A DNA stretch of 64,000 nt from Streptomyces orinoci (GTDB taxonomy: Bacteria > Actinomycetota > Actinomycetes > Streptomycetales > Streptomycetaceae), in NCBI RefSeq assembly GCF_003121295.1, contig NZ_PHNC01000031.1, forward strand, positions 64,439 through 128,438, given 5' to 3'. Every line of letters starts with the position of its first letter. The first letter of the stretch is position 1. The notes below the pieces were generated by a model, which was not told the origin of the DNA, ran no database searches, and was given only the letters and a program-made list of their open reading frames with translations. Made by a program: the position numbers and the translations under genes. Of the stretch, positions 7,564-16,414 are shown piece after piece.

Positions 7564-9081
7564 TTACGGGCGGCGCAGGGCGTCCGCGGCGTCGGGGCCG
7601 CCTGCGAGCTCGGTCTCCAGCAGGTGCTTGCCGAGCAGCTCGGGGTCGGGCAGCTCCATCGGGTACTCGCCGTCGAAGCAGGCGCGGCAGAGGTTGCCCT
7701 TGGCGATGGTGGTGGCCTCGATCATGCCGTCGATGGAGATGTACGCCAGGGAGTCGGCGCCCAGCGACTTGCCGATCTCCTCCACGGTCATCCCATTGGC
7801 GATCAGCTCGGCGCGGGTGGCGAAGTCGATGCCGAAGAAGCAGGGCCACTTGATGGGCGGCGAGGAGATCCGGATGTGCACCTCGGCGGCACCGGCCTCA
7901 CGCAGCATCCGCACCAGGGCGCGCTGGGTGTTGCCGCGGACGATGGAGTCGTCCACCACCACCAGGCGCTTGCCGCGGATGACTTCCTTCAGCGGGTTGA
8001 GCTTCAGCCGGATGCCCAGCTGGCGGATGGTCTGGCTGGGCTGGATGAAGGTCCGTCCCACATAGCTGTTCTTGACCAGGCCGGAGCTGTAGGGGATCCC
8101 ACTGGCCTCGGCGTAGCCCACGGCGGCCGGGGTGCCGGATTCCGGGGTCGCTATCACCAGGTCGGCCTCGGCCGGGGCCTCGGCGGCGAGCCGGCGGCCC
8201 ATCTCCACCCGGGAGAGGTAGACATTGCGGCCGGCGATGTCGGTGTCCGGGCGGGCCAGATAGACGTACTCGAAGACACAGCCCTTGGGGCGGGCATCGG
8301 TGAAGCGGCTGTTGCGCACGCCCTGCTCGTCGATGGCGATCAGCTCGCCGGGCTCCACCTCGCGGACGAAGCTGGCGCCCACGATGTCCAGGGCGGCGGT
8401 CTCCGAGGCGACCACCCAGCCGCGCTCCAGACGGCCCAGCACCAGCGGGCGGATGCCCTGCGGGTCGCGGGCGGCATAGAGGGTGTGCTCGTCCATGAAG
8501 ACCAGCGAGAAGGCGCCCCGGACGTCCGGCAGGACCTTCTTGGCCGCGTCCTCCACGGTCAGCGGCTTGCCGTCGTCATCGGTCTGCCCGGCCAGCAGGG
8601 CGGTGACCAGGTCGGTGTCATTGGTCGCCGCGACCTGGGTGGCCCGCCCGTTCTCCTTGGGCAGCGCGGCCACCATCTCGGCCAGCTCGGCCGTGTTGAC
8701 CAGGTTGCCGTTGTGGCCCAGCGCGATGGAGCCGTTGCCGGTGGCCCGGAAGGTGGGCTGGGCGTTCTCCCACACCGAGGCTCCGGTGGTGGAGTAGCGG
8801 ACATGACCGACCGCGATATGGCCCTGGAGGGAGCCGAGGGAGGTCTCGTCGAAGACCTGGGAGACCAGTCCCATGTCCTTGAAGACCAGGATCTGGGAGC
8901 CGTTGCTCACCGCGATGCCCGCGGACTCCTGTCCACGGTGCTGCAGCGCATACAGCCCGAAATAGGTGAGTTTGGCGACCTCTTCTCCCGGAGCCCAGAC
9001 ACCGAAGACACCGCAAGCGTCCTGGGGGCCCTTTTCGCCGGGAAGCAGGTCGTGGTTGAGTCGTCCGTCACCACGAGGCAC
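7564..9081 (-). CDS. purF: Amidophosphoribosyltransferase
   Basis: A 505-residue enzyme of the committed step of purine synthesis, transferring glutamine ammonia to PRPP. The protein starts with a short propeptide ending just before Cys23 (QDACGVFGV), so the N-terminal catalytic cysteine would be exposed by cleavage as in the Gram-positive type. The PRPP loop LVVVDDSIVRGNT is present. Cysteines in CFFGIDF and LCRACF match the iron-sulfur ligands of the Bacillus-type enzyme. It is first in a two-gene unit with purM; about 100 bases upstream separate it from the next minus-strand gene and should hold its promoter. Confidence 0.96.
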   Translation of the reverse strand: MPRGDGRLNHDLLPGEKGPQDACGVFGVWAPGEEVAKLTYFGLYALQHRGQESAGIAVSNGSQILVFKDMGLVSQVFDETSLGSLQGHIAVGHVRYSTTGASVWENAQPTFRATGNGSIALGHNGNLVNTAELAEMVAALPKENGRATQVAATNDTDLVTALLAGQTDDDGKPLTVEDAAKKVLPDVRGAFSLVFMDEHTLYAARDPQGIRPLVLGRLERGWVVASETAALDIVGASFVREVEPGELIAIDEQGVRNSRFTDARPKGCVFEYVYLARPDTDIAGRNVYLSRVEMGRRLAAEAPAEADLVIATPESGTPAAVGYAEASGIPYSSGLVKNSYVGRTFIQPSQTIRQLGIRLKLNPLKEVIRGKRLVVVDDSIVRGNTQRALVRMLREAGAAEVHIRISSPPIKWPCFFGIDFATRAELIANGMTVEEIGKSLGADSLAYISIDGMIEATTIAKGNLCRACFDGEYPMELPDPELLGKHLLETELAGGPDAADALRRP

Positions 9082-9185
9082 ACCTTGAGTCTATGGCAGC
9101 CGGAAGGTTCATCCGAACCGGGGACGACCGGGGATGTCTCACACCACGCACAGCCACCCGACCGGCACGGTGAATCACTGTCCGC

Positions 9186-9950
9186 TCAATCGAGCAAGGG
9201 CAGTTGTGCGGAGATGTCCGCCCGTTCGCCACTCGCCGTGACGGACGCCTCCGCCACCGCCGAGCTCCAGGCGGTACGGCCGGCGGCCAGCCGCAGCCAG
9301 GTGAGCGGGTCGGTCTCCACCACATTGGGCGGGGTGCCCCGGGTGTGCCGGGGGCCCTGGACGCACTGCACCACCGCGAAGGGCGGGATGCGCACCTCCA
9401 CCGAGCCGCCGGGCGCCCGGTGGGCCAGCGCGTCGGCCAGCAGCCGGGTGGTGATGGCCAACGCCTGCCGGTCATGGGCGATGGTGAGCCCGGTGGCGGC
9501 CGCCAGGTCATCGGCGTGGAGCACCGTACGAAGCACCAGGGTGAGGGCGAAGTCCCCCGCGTTGACGGGGCCGTGGGGGGAACGGAGCAGGGTGCCGGGG
9601 TCCGCCTCGGCGCCCTCCAGCGCCCGGACGGCGGCGGTCAGCCGGGCGAGCGGATCGGGGTCCGGGGTCACCTCGGCGGGACGGCGGTATGCGGCCAACC
9701 AGCCCTGGACGTCCAGGCGTTGCTCGCCCCGGGCGGGGGCGGGCCCGGCGAGCAGGCGGGGCAGCTCCTCCAGAACGGCGGCCAGCTGTGTGATCAGTTG
9801 GCCGGTGGTCCAGCCGGGCAGGCGGGTGGGGGCGGCGAGCGCTTCGGCGGGGAGCCCGGCCGCCACCGTCCGTACCGCCTCCGCCTCGCGGAGCAGGGCG
9901 GTGCGGGTCTTGGCCGGGTCATAGGCACGGGCCCTGGGCCTGGCGGTCAT
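9186..9950 (-). CDS. Maleylpyruvate isomerase-like / sterol-carrier family protein
   Basis: A 254-residue protein of the actinobacterial group with an N-terminal DinB-like, mycothiol-dependent maleylpyruvate isomerase fold (residues about 18-160, with the LPGWTTGQLITQL-type helix) and a C-terminal sterol-carrier-like part. The exact reaction is unknown; members are thought to use mycothiol or bind metal. The metal-ligand pattern is not complete enough to predict activity. Its start overlaps the stop of the upstream TetR gene by four bases (ATGA), so the two are translationally coupled. The place next to purF is conserved in Streptomyces as I recall. Confidence 0.75.
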   Translation of the reverse strand: MTARPRARAYDPAKTRTALLREAEAVRTVAAGLPAEALAAPTRLPGWTTGQLITQLAAVLEELPRLLAGPAPARGEQRLDVQGWLAAYRRPAEVTPDPDPLARLTAAVRALEGAEADPGTLLRSPHGPVNAGDFALTLVLRTVLHADDLAAATGLTIAHDRQALAITTRLLADALAHRAPGGSVEVRIPPFAVVQCVQGPRHTRGTPPNVVETDPLTWLRLAAGRTAWSSAVAEASVTASGERADISAQLPLLD

Positions 9951-10597
9951 CGGACGGCCTCCGCTCCGTACTCGCCCAGCCCGAACTCCACCATGGCAAA
10001 GGCCCGCTCGGCCAGCGCCACCGCGTCGGGCTGGACGGCTGCGGCGGACTCCCCCGCCAGCAGCCGCTGGATGTTGTGGTCGATCAGCGCATTGCGCGCG
10101 CCCATCAGCTGGGCGGCGGCCACCCTGGCCAGATGCGGATCGCCCGGTACCGCCGACTCCAGCTCCTCGGCGAGCAGTTGCTGGGCGCGCAGGGAGAACT
10201 GGTGGCGCCGGTCCCGCAGGGCGGGCGTCCGGTCGATCAGCCGGAGCACCCGCAGGATGGACTCCTCGTCCAAGAGCCCCACCGAGGCGTCGTGTTCGGC
10301 CAGCGCGCGCAGGAACTGATCCCGGACCGCGGCCACCACCGACTCACCGGGCCGCCGGTCGCGCACCGCTCGGGCCGCGTCGTCGATGTGCACCTCCATG
10401 GGGCCGAGGACCAGATCCTCTTTGCTGGAGACGTAGTTGAAGACGGTCATCTTGGACACCTGGGCCGCCGCGGCCACCTCGGCCACCGAGACATTGTCAT
10501 AGCCGCGCTCGATGAACAGGTCGGCCGCGGTGCGCCAGATGACCGCCCGGGTCTGGATCTTCTTGCGCTCGCGGAGGCTGACTCCTTCGGTCTCCAT
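9947..10597 (-). CDS. TetR family transcriptional regulator
   Basis: A 216-residue protein. The N-terminal helix-turn-helix covers about residues 10-58 (SVAEVAAAAQVSKMTVFNY), followed by an all-helical ligand-binding region without recognisable specificity. It is divergent from an MFS efflux pump 150 bases away, the classic layout of a repressor controlling a drug pump, and it is coupled by ATGA to the downstream maleylpyruvate isomerase-like gene. The likely role is ligand-responsive repression of the pump and of itself. The ligand cannot be inferred from the sequence. Confidence 0.88.
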   Translation of the reverse strand: METEGVSLRERKKIQTRAVIWRTAADLFIERGYDNVSVAEVAAAAQVSKMTVFNYVSSKEDLVLGPMEVHIDDAARAVRDRRPGESVVAAVRDQFLRALAEHDASVGLLDEESILRVLRLIDRTPALRDRRHQFSLRAQQLLAEELESAVPGDPHLARVAAAQLMGARNALIDHNIQRLLAGESAAAVQPDAVALAERAFAMVEFGLGEYGAEAVR

Positions 10598-10747
10598 GGA
10601 ACGACCTTAGCAAGATCGGTTTGGCCGGGTCGAAAAACATACTCGGCTGAAAAATTGACTCGGTATACCTCGATGCCCCATGGTGGTCCCGGGGGACACA
10701 ACGGATCACAACCGCCCGTGGAACACGGGCACTTCAAGGGGGCACCC
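10598..10747. promoter_or_regulatory. Divergent promoter region of the TetR gene and the MFS pump
   Basis: An AT-rich island. The sequence ACTCGG occurs twice 20 bases apart (10641-10666), framed by ATAC and GTAT, giving an imperfect dyad that could be the TetR operator. TTGACT near 10655 resembles a -35 box for the pump. GGGGG lies just upstream of the pump start. Confidence 0.45.
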
Positions 10748-12253
10748 ATGTCCGACTCCGCCGGGCGCCGCAGGATCTGCTTCGCCGTGTGCATAGTCAC
10801 GATCCTGCTGGCCGTCCTGGACCAGAACATCGTCTCGGCCGCCACCGTCCCGATCGTCCGCGATCTGGACCCGGTCCATGGCGTCGATCGCATCCCCTGG
10901 CTGATCAGCGCCTTCGCTCTGGCCGCCACCGCCGCCCTGCCGCTCTACGGCAAACTGAGCGACTCCTATGGCGCCAAGCGGGTCTTCCTGGGGGCGGTGG
11001 CCACCTTCCTGGTGGGCTCGGCACTCTGCGGAACGGCCCACACCATGCCGCAGTTGATCGCCTTCCGGGCGCTGCAAGGGCTCGGCGGCGGCGGGCTGAT
11101 GAGCATCACCATGGTGCTGATGGCCCAGCTCAGGGGAGCGGGCGGCAAGGGACCGGGGATCGCCGGCATCGGCGCGGTGATCGCGGGTGCGGGCATGGCG
11201 CTGGGACCGGTGGTCGGCGGCGCGCTGGCCGACCACGCCGGCTGGCGCTGGGTGTTCTATATCAACCTGCCCATCGGGCTTGCCGTGCTGGTGCTCGCCG
11301 CCCTGCTGATCCATGTACCGCACAAGGCCAACCGGCACCGCATCGACTACCCCGGCGCGGCCCTGGCCGCCGCCTTCTCCATCGCCCTGCTGCTGATCGC
11401 GGAGTGGGGCGGCAAGGAGTACGCCTGGGGCTCGGCCACCATCCTGGGACTGGGCGCGGCCTTCGCCGCACTGCTGGCCCTCTTCCTCTGGCGGCAGGCC
11501 ACCGCGGCCGAACCCGTGCTGCCGCTGTCGATGTTCAAAAACCCGGTGCTGCGCGGCTCCTTCGCGCTCCAGGCCATGCTGGGCGTGGCCCTGATGGGCA
11601 CCGTGGTCTACATCATGATCTATCTGCAGATCGCCCGTGGCATCAGCGCCAGTGACGCCAGCCTCTTTATGATCCCCATGGCCGTGGGACTGGTGGGAAC
11701 CGGCCTGTCCTCCGGCCTGTTGCAGAAGCGCGGCTGGAACCACCGCAGCTTCCTGCGCACCGGCACCACGGTCAACGCCCTCGCCGCCATCTCCCTGATC
11801 TTCACCGGAGTGCACACCAGCCTCTGGCTGCTGGGCTTTGAACTACTGCTGCTGGGTGTGGGGTTCGGGCTGCTGCTGGGCCAGGTGCTCACCCTGGCCA
11901 TGGAGTCCACGGCGCCCGAACAGATCGGGGTGGCCACCACCGGCGTCCGCTTCTTCCAGAGCCTGGGCGGCGCCCTGGGCACCGCGCTGTTCGGCACGGT
12001 GCTCAGCCGGGTCTATGAGTCCAAGGTCCCCGGCGGCTCCACCAGCCGGATCGCCCGGCTGTCCGGTGCCGCCCACACCCATGCGGTACACGCCCTGGTG
12101 ACCTCGGTGGACACCGTGTTCGCCTGCGCCGCCGGGGCCATGGTGCTGGCGGTGGTACTGGCCGTACGGCTGCGGATCCCGGCCGGGACGGCCGGACGCG
12201 GCACCACGGCCCCGGACGGGAAGACCACCGTGGTGCCGGTCAGGATCAAATGA
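10748..12253 (+). CDS. MFS multidrug efflux transporter (DHA2, EmrB/QacA type)
   Basis: A 501-residue membrane protein with about 14 predicted transmembrane segments, the DHA2 topology. Segment 1 carries the LDQNIVSAATVPIV signature (motif D1 type), the loop between segments 2 and 3 carries motif A (GKLSDSYGAKRVF), and segment 5 has the antiporter motif C pattern (GAGMALGPVVGG). It should export small drugs or metabolites using the proton gradient. The ATG at 10748 is preceded by AAGGGGG. The much longer upstream reading frame is a shadow of the TetR gene. Probable repressor: the divergent TetR protein. Confidence 0.92.
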   Translation: MSDSAGRRRICFAVCIVTILLAVLDQNIVSAATVPIVRDLDPVHGVDRIPWLISAFALAATAALPLYGKLSDSYGAKRVFLGAVATFLVGSALCGTAHTMPQLIAFRALQGLGGGGLMSITMVLMAQLRGAGGKGPGIAGIGAVIAGAGMALGPVVGGALADHAGWRWVFYINLPIGLAVLVLAALLIHVPHKANRHRIDYPGAALAAAFSIALLLIAEWGGKEYAWGSATILGLGAAFAALLALFLWRQATAAEPVLPLSMFKNPVLRGSFALQAMLGVALMGTVVYIMIYLQIARGISASDASLFMIPMAVGLVGTGLSSGLLQKRGWNHRSFLRTGTTVNALAAISLIFTGVHTSLWLLGFELLLLGVGFGLLLGQVLTLAMESTAPEQIGVATTGVRFFQSLGGALGTALFGTVLSRVYESKVPGGSTSRIARLSGAAHTHAVHALVTSVDTVFACAAGAMVLAVVLAVRLRIPAGTAGRGTTAPDGKTTVVPVRIK

Positions 12254-12259
12254 CCGTAC

Positions 12260-12293
12260 GGCGCCGGACGGGCCAACTCGCCCGTCCGGCGCC
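12260..12293. terminator. Bidirectional terminator between the MFS gene and purL
   Basis: A perfect 14-bp stem, GGCGCCGGACGGGC with its complement, around a 6-base loop between convergent genes. On the minus strand it comes right after the purL stop. Confidence 0.88.
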
Positions 12294-12298
12294 ATATT

Positions 12299-14548
12299 TC
12301 AACCGAACAGCGCGGGGATGGTCCCCTGGTGCGCGGAGCGCAGCTCGTCCAGGGAGATGCCGAACTCGCCCTGGACCTCCAGGGATTCGCCGTCCACCAC
12401 ACCGATCCGGGTGGCGGGCAGGCCGCGCGCCCCGCACATATCGGTGAACCGCAGCTCCTCGCTGCGCGGCACCGCCACCACCGCCCGGCCCGCCGACTCC
12501 GAGAAGAGGAAGACAAAGGGGTCCAGCCCCTCGGGCACCAGGATCCGCGCCCCATTGCCCCCGCGCAGACAGGACTCCACGAGGGCCTGGACCAGACCGC
12601 CGTCGGAGAGGTCATGCGCCGCGTCGATCATGCCGTCCCGGGAGGCGGCGATCAGGATCTCGGCGAGCAGCTTCTCCCGCTCCAGGTCCACCCTGGGCGG
12701 CAGCCCGCCCAGATGGTCATGGATCACCTGGGACCAGGCCGAGCCGCCGAGCTCCTCATGGGTCTCGCCGAGCAGATACAGCAGCTGGCCCTGCTCGGTG
12801 AACGCCATCGGGGTACGGCGGTTGACGTCGTCGATGACGCCCAGCACCGCGACCACCGGCGTGGGGTGGATGGCAGTCTCGCCGGTCTGGTTGTAGAGCG
12901 AGACATTGCCGCCGGTCACCGGAGTGCCCAGGGCCAGGCAGCCATCGGCCAGTCCCCGGGTGGCCTCGGCGAACTGCCACATCACACCCGGGTCCTCGGG
13001 GGAACCGAAGTTCAGGCAGTTGGAGATGGCCAGCGGACGGGCGCCGGTGGCGGCCACATTGCGGTACGACTCCGCCAGCGCCAGCTGCGCCCCCGTATAG
13101 GGGTCGAGCTTGGTGTAACGGCCATTGCCGTCGGTGGCCACCGCCACACCCAGGTTGGTGGACTCGTCGATACGGACCATGCCGGAGTCCTCCGGCTGCG
13201 CCAGCACCGTATTGCCCTGGACAAAGCGGTCGTACTGGTCGGTGATCCAGGACTTGGACGCCTGGTTGGGCGAGGCCAGCACCTTGAGCACCTGCTCCCG
13301 CAGCTCGTCCGAACTCGCCGGGCGGGGCAGCTTGTTGGCGTCGTCCGCCTGCAGCTCGTCCTGCCAGGACGGGCGGGCGTACGGGCGCTCGTACACCGGG
13401 CCCTCATGGGCCACGGTGCGCGGCGGTACATCCACGATCTGCTCGCCGTGCCAGAAGATCTCCAGCCGCTCGCCCTCGGTGACCTCACCGATCACGGTGG
13501 CGATGACATCCCACTTCTCGCAGATCTCCATAAAGCGGGCGACCTTGCCGGGCTCCACAATGGCGCACATCCGCTCCTGGGACTCGCTCATGAGGATCTC
13601 CTCGGGCGAGAGAGTGGCGTCGCGCAGCGGGACGGTGTCCAGTTCCACCCGCATACCGCCGGAACCGGCGCTGGCCAGCTCGCTGGTGGCACAGGACAGA
13701 CCGGCGCCGCCGAGGTCCTGGATGCCCTCGACCAGGTGCTCCCGGAACAACTCCAGGGTGCACTCGATCAGCAGCTTCTCCTGGAAGGGGTCGCCGACCT
13801 GGACGGCCGGGCGCTTGGCCGGACCGGTAGCGTCGAATGTCTCCGAGGCCAGCACCGAGACACCGCCGATGCCGTCGCCGCCGGTGCGGGCGCCATAGAG
13901 GATGACCTTGTTCCCGGCGCCGGAGGCCTTGGCCAGGTGGATGTCCTCATGCTTCATCACGCCCACGCACAGCGCGTTGACCAGCGGGTTGCCCTGGTAG
14001 CAGGGGTCGAAGACCACCTCGCCGCCGATATTGGGCAGACCCAGGCAGTTGCCATAGCCGCCGATGCCGGCCACCACGCCGGGCAGCACCCGCTTGGTGT
14101 CGGGGTGGTCGGCGGCGCCGAACCGCAGCGGGTCCATCACCGCGACCGGGCGGGCGCCCATGGCGAGGATGTCGCGGACGATGCCGCCCACACCCGTGGC
14201 CGCGCCCTGGTAGGGCTCGATATACGAGGGGTGGTTGTGGGACTCCACCTTGAAGGTGACCGCATAGCCCTGGCCGACGTCCACCACACCGGCGTTCTCG
14301 CCGATGCCGACCAGCAGGGCGTCGTTCTCGGGGGCCTTCTCGCCGAACTGGCGCAGGTGCACCTTGCTGCTCTTGTACGAGCAGTGCTCGGACCACATCA
14401 CCGAGTACATGGCGAGCTCGGCGCCGGTGGGCCGGCGGCCCAGGATGGCGCGGATCCGCTCGTACTCGTCCTGCTTCAGGCCGAGTTCGGCCCAGGGCTG
14501 GGCGGTGTCCGGGGTTTCGGCCGCGTGCTTGACCGTATCCAGGCTCAT
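12299..14548 (-). CDS. purL: Phosphoribosylformylglycinamidine synthase subunit PurL
   Basis: A 749-residue small-type PurL, the FGAM synthase core that works in a complex with PurS and PurQ, making FGAM from FGAR, ATP and ammonia. Visible features: the N-terminal MWSEHCSYKSSK motif, the SHNHPSYIEP segment for substrate binding, two PurM-like halves, and the TGGNVSLYNQ segment. Length and motifs are normal. Its start overlaps the purQ stop by four bases (ATGA). It is last in the purS-purQ-purL unit and ends at a strong terminator. Confidence 0.96.
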   Translation of the reverse strand: MSLDTVKHAAETPDTAQPWAELGLKQDEYERIRAILGRRPTGAELAMYSVMWSEHCSYKSSKVHLRQFGEKAPENDALLVGIGENAGVVDVGQGYAVTFKVESHNHPSYIEPYQGAATGVGGIVRDILAMGARPVAVMDPLRFGAADHPDTKRVLPGVVAGIGGYGNCLGLPNIGGEVVFDPCYQGNPLVNALCVGVMKHEDIHLAKASGAGNKVILYGARTGGDGIGGVSVLASETFDATGPAKRPAVQVGDPFQEKLLIECTLELFREHLVEGIQDLGGAGLSCATSELASAGSGGMRVELDTVPLRDATLSPEEILMSESQERMCAIVEPGKVARFMEICEKWDVIATVIGEVTEGERLEIFWHGEQIVDVPPRTVAHEGPVYERPYARPSWQDELQADDANKLPRPASSDELREQVLKVLASPNQASKSWITDQYDRFVQGNTVLAQPEDSGMVRIDESTNLGVAVATDGNGRYTKLDPYTGAQLALAESYRNVAATGARPLAISNCLNFGSPEDPGVMWQFAEATRGLADGCLALGTPVTGGNVSLYNQTGETAIHPTPVVAVLGVIDDVNRRTPMAFTEQGQLLYLLGETHEELGGSAWSQVIHDHLGGLPPRVDLEREKLLAEILIAASRDGMIDAAHDLSDGGLVQALVESCLRGGNGARILVPEGLDPFVFLFSESAGRAVVAVPRSEELRFTDMCGARGLPATRIGVVDGESLEVQGEFGISLDELRSAHQGTIPALFG

Positions 14549-15225
14549 GAGTTGACCAGCTTCTTGAGGAGCGAGGTGAAGAACCCGAGGCCGTCGGTGC
14601 GGCCGGTGCCGATCAGCGGCTCCACCGCGTGCTCGGGGTGCGGCATCAGACCGACCACGTTTCCGGCGGCGTTGGTGATGCCGGCGATGTCACGGAGCGA
14701 GCCATTGGGGTTGCCGTCCAGGTAGCGGAAGACGACCCGGCCTTCGGCCTCCAGCTCGTCCAGGGTGCGCTCGTCGGCCACATAGCGGCCGTCGATGTTC
14801 TTCAGCGGGACGGAGATCTGCTGGCCCGCCCGGTAGTCGGCGGTCCAGGCGGTGTCCGCGTTCTCCACCCGCAGCTTCTGGTCGCGGCAGATGAAGTGCA
14901 GATGGTTGTTGCGGAGCATGGCGCCGGGCAGCAGATGGGTCTCGGTGAGCACCTGGAAGCCATTGCAGATGCCCAGGACGGGCATGCCCGCCTTCGCCTG
15001 CTCGATGACGCTCTCCATCACCGGCGAGAAGCGGGAGATGGCCCCCGCCCGCAGATAGTCGCCATAGGAGAAACCACCGGGCAGGACCACCGCGTCAACC
15101 TGCTTGAGGTCCTTGTCCCGGTGCCACAGCGGTACGGCTTCCAGACCGGCGATCCGCACCGCCCGCTGGGTGTCGCGGTCGTCGAGGGTGCCGGGGAAGG
15201 TAACGACTCCTACGCGTGCCGTCAC
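14545..15225 (-). CDS. purQ: FGAM synthase glutaminase subunit PurQ
   Basis: A 226-residue class I glutamine amidotransferase that supplies ammonia to PurL. The nucleophile elbow GICNGFQVL (Cys about residue 87) and the C-terminal PHPEHAVEP catalytic His/Glu pair are present, as is the N-terminal VVTFPGTLDDRD segment. It overlaps both purS upstream and purL downstream by four bases, so the three subunits are coupled for balanced synthesis. Confidence 0.96.
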   Translation of the reverse strand: MTARVGVVTFPGTLDDRDTQRAVRIAGLEAVPLWHRDKDLKQVDAVVLPGGFSYGDYLRAGAISRFSPVMESVIEQAKAGMPVLGICNGFQVLTETHLLPGAMLRNNHLHFICRDQKLRVENADTAWTADYRAGQQISVPLKNIDGRYVADERTLDELEAEGRVVFRYLDGNPNGSLRDIAGITNAAGNVVGLMPHPEHAVEPLIGTGRTDGLGFFTSLLKKLVNS

Positions 15226-15473
15226 GATTCGACTCGCACGGTGAAGTCCTCGATCACGGTGTTGGCGAGAAACGTTTCCGCCATCTCATGGATTCGGGCG
15301 AGGGCGGCCTCATCGACCGGGCCCTGAACCTCGAGTTCAAAGCGCTTGCCCTGACGGACGTCGGCGATCCCCTCGAAACCCAGGCGTGGCAGTGCGCGCT
15401 GCACCGCCTGCCCCTGCGGGTCGAGGATCTCCGGCTTGAGCATGACGTCGACTACGACGCGTGCCACTGGCAC
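15222..15473 (-). CDS. purS: FGAM synthase subunit PurS
   Basis: An 83-residue small subunit that bridges PurL and PurQ and helps channel ammonia. It has the family pattern: VVDVMLKPEILDPQGQAV at the N-terminus, LGFEGIADVRQGKRFEL in the middle, and an acidic LANTVIEDF end. It is first in the purS-purQ-purL unit and divergent from the Lsr2-like gene across 316 bases. Confidence 0.95.
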   Translation of the reverse strand: MPVARVVVDVMLKPEILDPQGQAVQRALPRLGFEGIADVRQGKRFELEVQGPVDEAALARIHEMAETFLANTVIEDFTVRVES

Positions 15474-15789
15474 TCCCGGTGTGTGGTGCGTGAGCTGAAG
15501 CGGTACGGCCAGCGTACAGTCCAGAAAAATCTACGCGCATAGATATCCGGGGGAACGCGCTCGCGTTTACCGGGCGGCCCCGGCGGACGCAAGAAAAAAC
15601 GCGAAAAAACACCGAAGGGCCCACCGCTGGGATTGCGCCCGGGCACACCGACGGAATTAACTGGGCTTCACTATTTAGCGACCTTTGTTGTACAAAGGTT
15701 TTGACATTGGCCGAGAACCCTCGGAATCCTTGCATCACCGCAGGTCAACGCGGGAATGCAAGGGGTGATGCAGCTGAAAGGACCTTTTC
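15474..15789. promoter_or_regulatory. purS / Lsr2-like divergent control region
   Basis: A 316-base, partly AT-rich region without a gene. Going toward the Lsr2-like gene there are stacked dyads: ACCTTTGT-N3-ACAAAGGT (15681-15699), a near-perfect -35 TTGACA (15701-15706), CCGAG-N4-CTCGG (15711-15724) where the spacer would be, and TGCATCACC...GGTGATGCA (15731-15739 with 15764-15772), which would fold the leader just before the ribosome-binding site. The purS promoter should lie in the left half; I see no clear boxes there. Confidence 0.6.
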
Positions 15790-16119
15790 GTGGCGCAGCG
15801 CGTGGTGGTCATGCTCTCTGACGACATCGACGGCTCGGAAGCCGACGAGACCGTCGAGTTCGGTATCGACGGCAAGTCGTACGAGATCGACCTCAACAAG
15901 GCCAACGCCAAGAAACTCCGGGAGATCCTGGCGCCTTACATGGCGATGGGCCGCAAGCGGGCCCGGTCCGGCCGGACCTACCGCCGGACCGCCGTGGCGC
16001 CGGACCCGGCGGCGGTGCGCGCCTGGGCCCGCTCGCACGGCATGGAGGTGCCGCCCCGGGGCCGCATCCCCAAGAAGGTCTACGAGGCGTTCAACGCGGG
16101 CAACCGGCAAGGGGCCTGA
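15790..16119 (+). CDS. Lsr2-family nucleoid-associated protein (probable LsrL)
   Basis: A 109-residue protein of the actinobacterial H-NS-like family. The N-terminal dimerisation half starts AQRVVVMLSDDIDGSEAD and contains the conserved YEIDLNKANAKKLRE region; the C-terminal DNA-binding half follows. The usual AT-hook-like RGR motif appears as PPRGRIPKKVYEAF near the end. It silences AT-rich, often foreign, DNA by oligomerising. Streptomyces has two copies; the copy next to purS is the one I remember as lsrL. The start is GTG with AAAGGA upstream. Its control region carries several dyads. Confidence 0.9.
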   Translation: MAQRVVVMLSDDIDGSEADETVEFGIDGKSYEIDLNKANAKKLREILAPYMAMGRKRARSGRTYRRTAVAPDPAAVRAWARSHGMEVPPRGRIPKKVYEAFNAGNRQGA

Positions 16120-16145
16120 GCCGGCGAGCGGGCCGGCCGGTGGCA

Positions 16146-16166
16146 GGGGCCCTGAGGCCGGGCCCC
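16146..16166 (+). terminator. Terminator of the Lsr2-like gene
   Basis: GGGGCCC-N7-GGGCCCC followed by a CCTTC tract, 26 bases past the stop codon. Confidence 0.6.
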
Positions 16167-16218
16167 CTTCGGCGCCTCCCTTCGACGCCTCCCCCTTCAG
16201 CGCTCCCCGGAACCGGAT

Positions 16219-16249
16219 TTGCATTGCACCCCCCATGATCCGCTAGAGT
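16219..16249 (+). promoter_or_regulatory. Promoter of the tRNA-Gly cluster
   Basis: TTGCAT (16219-16224), a 19-base spacer and TAGAGT (16244-16249), the same layout as the tRNA-Asp promoter, about 50 bases before the first tRNA. Confidence 0.5.
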
Positions 16250-16298
16250 CTGGAGCACGCCGAGGGGCGAGGCCGAAAGGCCGGACTCCCCGGAACGC

Positions 16299-16370
16299 GC
16301 GGGTGTAGCTCAGTAGTAGAGCGCCCCCTTTCCAAGGGGGAGGCGCAGTGTGCGATTCCTGTCACCCGCT
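16299..16370 (+). tRNA. tRNA-Gly (anticodon TCC), copy 1, with abnormal T-arm
   Basis: Acceptor GCGGGTG/CACCCGC, D-stem GCTC/GAGC and anticodon stem CCCCC/GGGGG (loop TTTCCAA, TCC at 16331-16333) are perfect, discriminator T. The T-arm is not. With a standard 5-base T-stem (16346-16350 with 16358-16362) only the G-C pair next to the loop and one G-U form; an alternative register gives a 4-bp stem with a 10-base loop. The loop reads GTGC where GTTC is expected, and the D-loop AGTAGTA has A in place of G18. Acceptor and anticodon identity are intact, so it could be charged by GlyRS but may bind EF-Tu poorly. See findings. Confidence 0.8.
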
Positions 16371-16414
16371 CTCACCGTTTACCGGTCACCTCAAGTGGCC
16401 TGGTGGATGGTTGC

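Noticed and set aside
6505..9924. Plus-strand open frame of 1139 codons antisense to purM, purF and the next gene
   Set aside because: It mirrors three well-supported minus-strand genes; the residue composition is a GC-skew artefact and no domain is seen.
12329..14725. Plus-strand 798-codon frame opposite purL
   Set aside because: Exact antisense of a canonical enzyme; Gly/His/Leu/Val-rich composition typical of a high-GC shadow.
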